This document shows positions 18,285 to 20,713 of a DNA stretch of 20,713 nt, piece by piece. Position 1 is the first letter of the stretch. Each line of letters starts with the position of its first letter. This DNA comes from Saccoglossus kowalevskii (lineage: Eukaryota > Hemichordata > Enteropneusta > Harrimaniidae): NCBI RefSeq assembly GCF_000003605.2, contig NW_003122910.1, positions 710,513-731,225 of the forward strand. The letters are read 5' to 3'. Both the position numbers and the translations under genes were made by a program. The notes beneath the pieces are model-generated. The model saw only the letters and a list, made by a program, of their open reading frames with translations, was not told the DNA's origin and searched no databases.

Positions 18285-18414
18285 AATCCAGTGAATATAC
18301 GTTTTATCCTATATTCAACTTTTCAAAAATCAGTGAAAATAAATTCCATACAAAAGACACAAAAAGACTTTTCAGCGAAAATTAATTCCAGCTAAAATAA
18401 AGTATTTTACAGTA
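18285..18414. mobile_element. MITE family A, right half of the split copy
   Basis: AATCCAGTGAATATACG through TTTTCAGCGAAAATTAATTC to AAAGTATTTTACAGTA matches the reverse complement of 11806-11670. Together with 15534-15606 it spans about 203 bp, the size of the intact copy, although each half has small indels. Confidence 0.8.
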
Positions 18415-18979
18415 TATTGAAACACATCAATAACACGCTATTTTAACCTCGAGAAAAATTAACATTGATGACAAAAGACATTTCATTGTTGTACTTATAT
18501 TTCGTCAATTTTTATTCCAGGGAAAGCTATTCACACAGATACAGCTAATGCTTACAACAGTCCTAATATTTTAAATAAAAAAACTTTTCAGCAATGTCAC
18601 TGTCAAGTTTTTTCTAATTAAATGATTGCTTTCATCACAGTGGATGGAGTATATACCAGCGAGTGTAAACAGAGAAAACAATCTAAATACCTCATACAAG
18701 TATTATTGCACATGCTGATATGAATATACATAGATGATATTGGATACAAGAAAATGAATGTGCAGGAATGTACAAATATGCTAGTTGTTGCCAAGCATGG
18801 GTTAACTGTGAAGTCAACCCAAGGCAGATCAATCAGTGTAACTTTAATGGGTTACCACAAATCTACATTGAGGAATGTTGTATTAATGATAAATTATTAT
18901 TGTGATGAATACAGTCATTGCTATATCTCCTGCTAAATATATAACTTTCATTATACTCTCTATGAAACTATTTTTACCT

Positions 18980-19103
18980 TTTAACCTTTTCACCACCAAT
19001 TCATACTTTTCATCACAAATTTAAAAAATAGTCCCGTTTATATTCTCCACTTTCCTTCACAAGATTGGGACAGAAATGTTGGGTAAAAACTGAAAATTGA
19101 CTA
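18980..19103. mobile_element. MITE family B, truncated inverted copy
   Basis: TTTTAACCTTTTCACCACCA, CTTTTCATCACAAATTT and CACAAGATTGGGACAGAAAT are the reverse complement of the right half of 14804-15003. The other end is missing. Confidence 0.65.
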
Positions 19104-20713
19104 GTGAATGTACTTTTAACAACTTTGGCTTAATTTAAAAGGATGTTTTAAATTTGTAATTCTGCAGTTAATTTATCCTTACTCATTCACAATTTTGATT
19201 TAATGGTGCATATAAACTGATCAGTGGATGGTACATCACAGATCAGCAAAGTAGGAATCCAACTTAAAAGTTATTTCCAAGGGAATGCAAACAAGGTTTA
19301 TGAAGACAACATGACAGTTGATGTGTGAGTGTACACACTGCATTGTTTCTCACTATTTCACCACAGACAGTATGTTACTCCTCAGTGGTCAATACCGATA
19401 CTATGACTGTGCTATCTCTGCGCATACTACAGATGCATATTCTTCGAAAAATGTGTACAAGTCTATGATTTCCGTCCCAACACTGTAACCGAAATTCAAA
19501 TTTTGCACTACTGAGCATGTTACTGCACATATATGCAATGCATTATGGGAGATAACCTCTCATTTGAAATTATGGAAAAACTATTATCATCTGATGAACT
19601 TCCTACATTATATGTCAATTTTTTGAAATGTTTTCACAATATTAGGTTTCATGGCAATAATATTATAAGACTTATGCATCCCATGTCACTGAGCAACTTT
19701 TTAAAAAATAATCTCACCATGGAAACAGTGTAAAAACGACAGTGTTTACCATTTTCCAATCAAATTTTATATCAAGAAAAAAAGTCTGGTAACCCCAATT
19801 TTTTTTTTATTTCATTTTTGGTATCCTGATGGCATGAACCCATAATATTAAAGTATGATGAACAAGATAAATAATCCTCAATTCGACCTGAACCTCCTTA
19901 AAAACTGACTATAATGCAAGACTTGCCTGACAGCTGCATGTTCACAAATGATAATTTGAAAAGCATTTCCTCTTGCAACTACCTTTAGGGCATATATGGA
20001 GAAATGTGGTGAAAAAAAAACTGTATATTAAACTCATCTTTCTTATTTTTCAGCTAGATTACCCAGGATGTGCATGCTACTGTTTTCCTCAATCAAATTT
20101 TTGAAAGTTCTTTGTTATTATAAATATATTATTTAATTCTTTTCAATAAAATTCACTTCAGATCTATTCCTTCCTGATGTTATAATTTGCTTATCATCCT
20201 ACTTACCGGTACCTCTTCTAAATGTTAATGTTTAACTGTTTAACCATATCAATGAATGCACAGTACAATACAGTTAAAGCGAACCTAAATGCGGCCTTAA
20301 TTTATAGTTGTGTATATTCTAAAATGTATTCGAAATAATATTGCAGTGGTTTAATTTTGTTTTGATTATAACTGTAGCTTGGATAGGCATTTGAAGTGCT
20401 TGCCATGGAGGCCATTCATGGAGGGGAATAAATAACGAACGAACATGTTTAACATCCGGGTACTTTTCAAAGCTATGACGTTTTAGTATCTGATCGCATT
20501 CGTATACGCCATTGCACATAGCCGTTCATGCTGCCAAGCATTGTGTACTACTAGTATAAACTCAACTTTTATATGCACAATGTGCTTTTTATAACTTGGG
20601 TTAGAGTTTTATGCGTTTGAACCACAGTATTCTGAGAGTGAAAGCCCAATTACGTTAAAGTACCGTACTTCCCCGATCGTAAGCCCCTCCCGAGTATGAA
20701 GCTCATCCATATA
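19104..20713. other. Upstream ENAH intron, no gene seen
   Basis: No EVH1 exon, splice pair or coding frame that I can support. From about 20385 the sequence is somewhat richer in CpG (for instance CTATGACGTTTTAG with a CRE-like TGACGT at 20475). Frames at 19533-19733 and 20319-20519 show no family signal. Confidence 0.4.
20655..20713. repeat. Probable start of a dispersed repeat at the right edge
   Basis: TTCCCCGATCGTAAGCCCCT followed by CCCGAGTATGAAGC has an internally repetitive look (AAGCCCCTCC and GAAGCTCATCC) unlike the surrounding DNA. AAGCCCCTCC also occurs near 2757. It is cut by the window end, so it cannot be classified. Confidence 0.3.

Noticed and set aside
20200-20225. Minus-strand CATTTAG|AAGAGGTACCG|GTAAGT as an 11-nt microexon
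   Set aside because: No frame or homology links it to EVH1; it probably arises from the TACCGGTA word.
15260-20713. Search for EVH1 exons (WRDxRxVxGLNF-like, FRVVG-like) on the minus strand
   Set aside because: None found by eye; the interval is filled with repeats and AT-rich intron, so EVH1 is placed beyond the right edge.

Overview
This is an AT-rich, intron-rich piece of metazoan nuclear DNA. It has GT-AG spliced exons, short exons in long introns, many small palindromic repeats and the relics of several mobile-element families. The two recognisable proteins and the repeat content suggest a marine invertebrate. The gene pair would fit an invertebrate deuterostome such as a hemichordate, but I cannot fix the phylum from the sequence.

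Two protein genes are present, both on the minus strand and both partial. At the left edge, 134-292 is the first coding exon of a lamin B receptor (LBR). It encodes a complete initiator methionine and the N-terminal Tudor domain; the rest of the gene runs off the left edge. From 15259 down to 6196, eight exons encode the C-terminal 332 residues of an Enabled/VASP (ENAH-like) actin regulator. They cover the linker after EVH1, a PKA-type RRPS site, the proline-rich core, the G-actin-binding and F-actin-binding blocks, the KPWE segment, the tetramerising coiled coil and the stop codon. All splice phases join cleanly. The EVH1 exons are not in the window and should lie beyond 20713. ENAH sits directly upstream of LBR in the same orientation, the same arrangement I recall for human chromosome 1q42, so this looks like an ancient gene neighbourhood.

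From left to right: 1-12 is the tip of a mobile element in an LBR intron. 308-1640 is a CpG-richer LBR 5' region with two promoter-like motif clusters (YY1/ETS near 780; E2F, CCAAT and TTTGAA near 1400-1490). 1640-5750 is intergenic, with a MITE copy and a 43-bp minisatellite of 17.4 copies at 3651-4399. 5654-5749 is a cluster of three NF-Y sites next to the probable ENAH polyadenylation signals. 6196-15259 is ENAH. Its introns hold a nested inverted-repeat element built on CGGCACGTGCCG, several MITEs, a decayed non-LTR reverse transcriptase, and local duplications. 15260-20713 is the start of a long upstream ENAH intron. There a 203-bp MITE has been split by a 2.68-kb insertion that carries a 140-bp tandem-repeat array and two terminal hairpins ending in CTAA, which resembles the non-autonomous Helitron/Helentron-like elements of marine invertebrates.

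Apart from the reverse-transcriptase relic, the long open frames elsewhere are non-genic. The three 255-265 codon frames at 3576-4414 are the minisatellite read in all three minus frames, and the frames at 16014-17707 are the 140-bp repeat. No RNA gene, CRISPR array or prokaryotic feature was seen.
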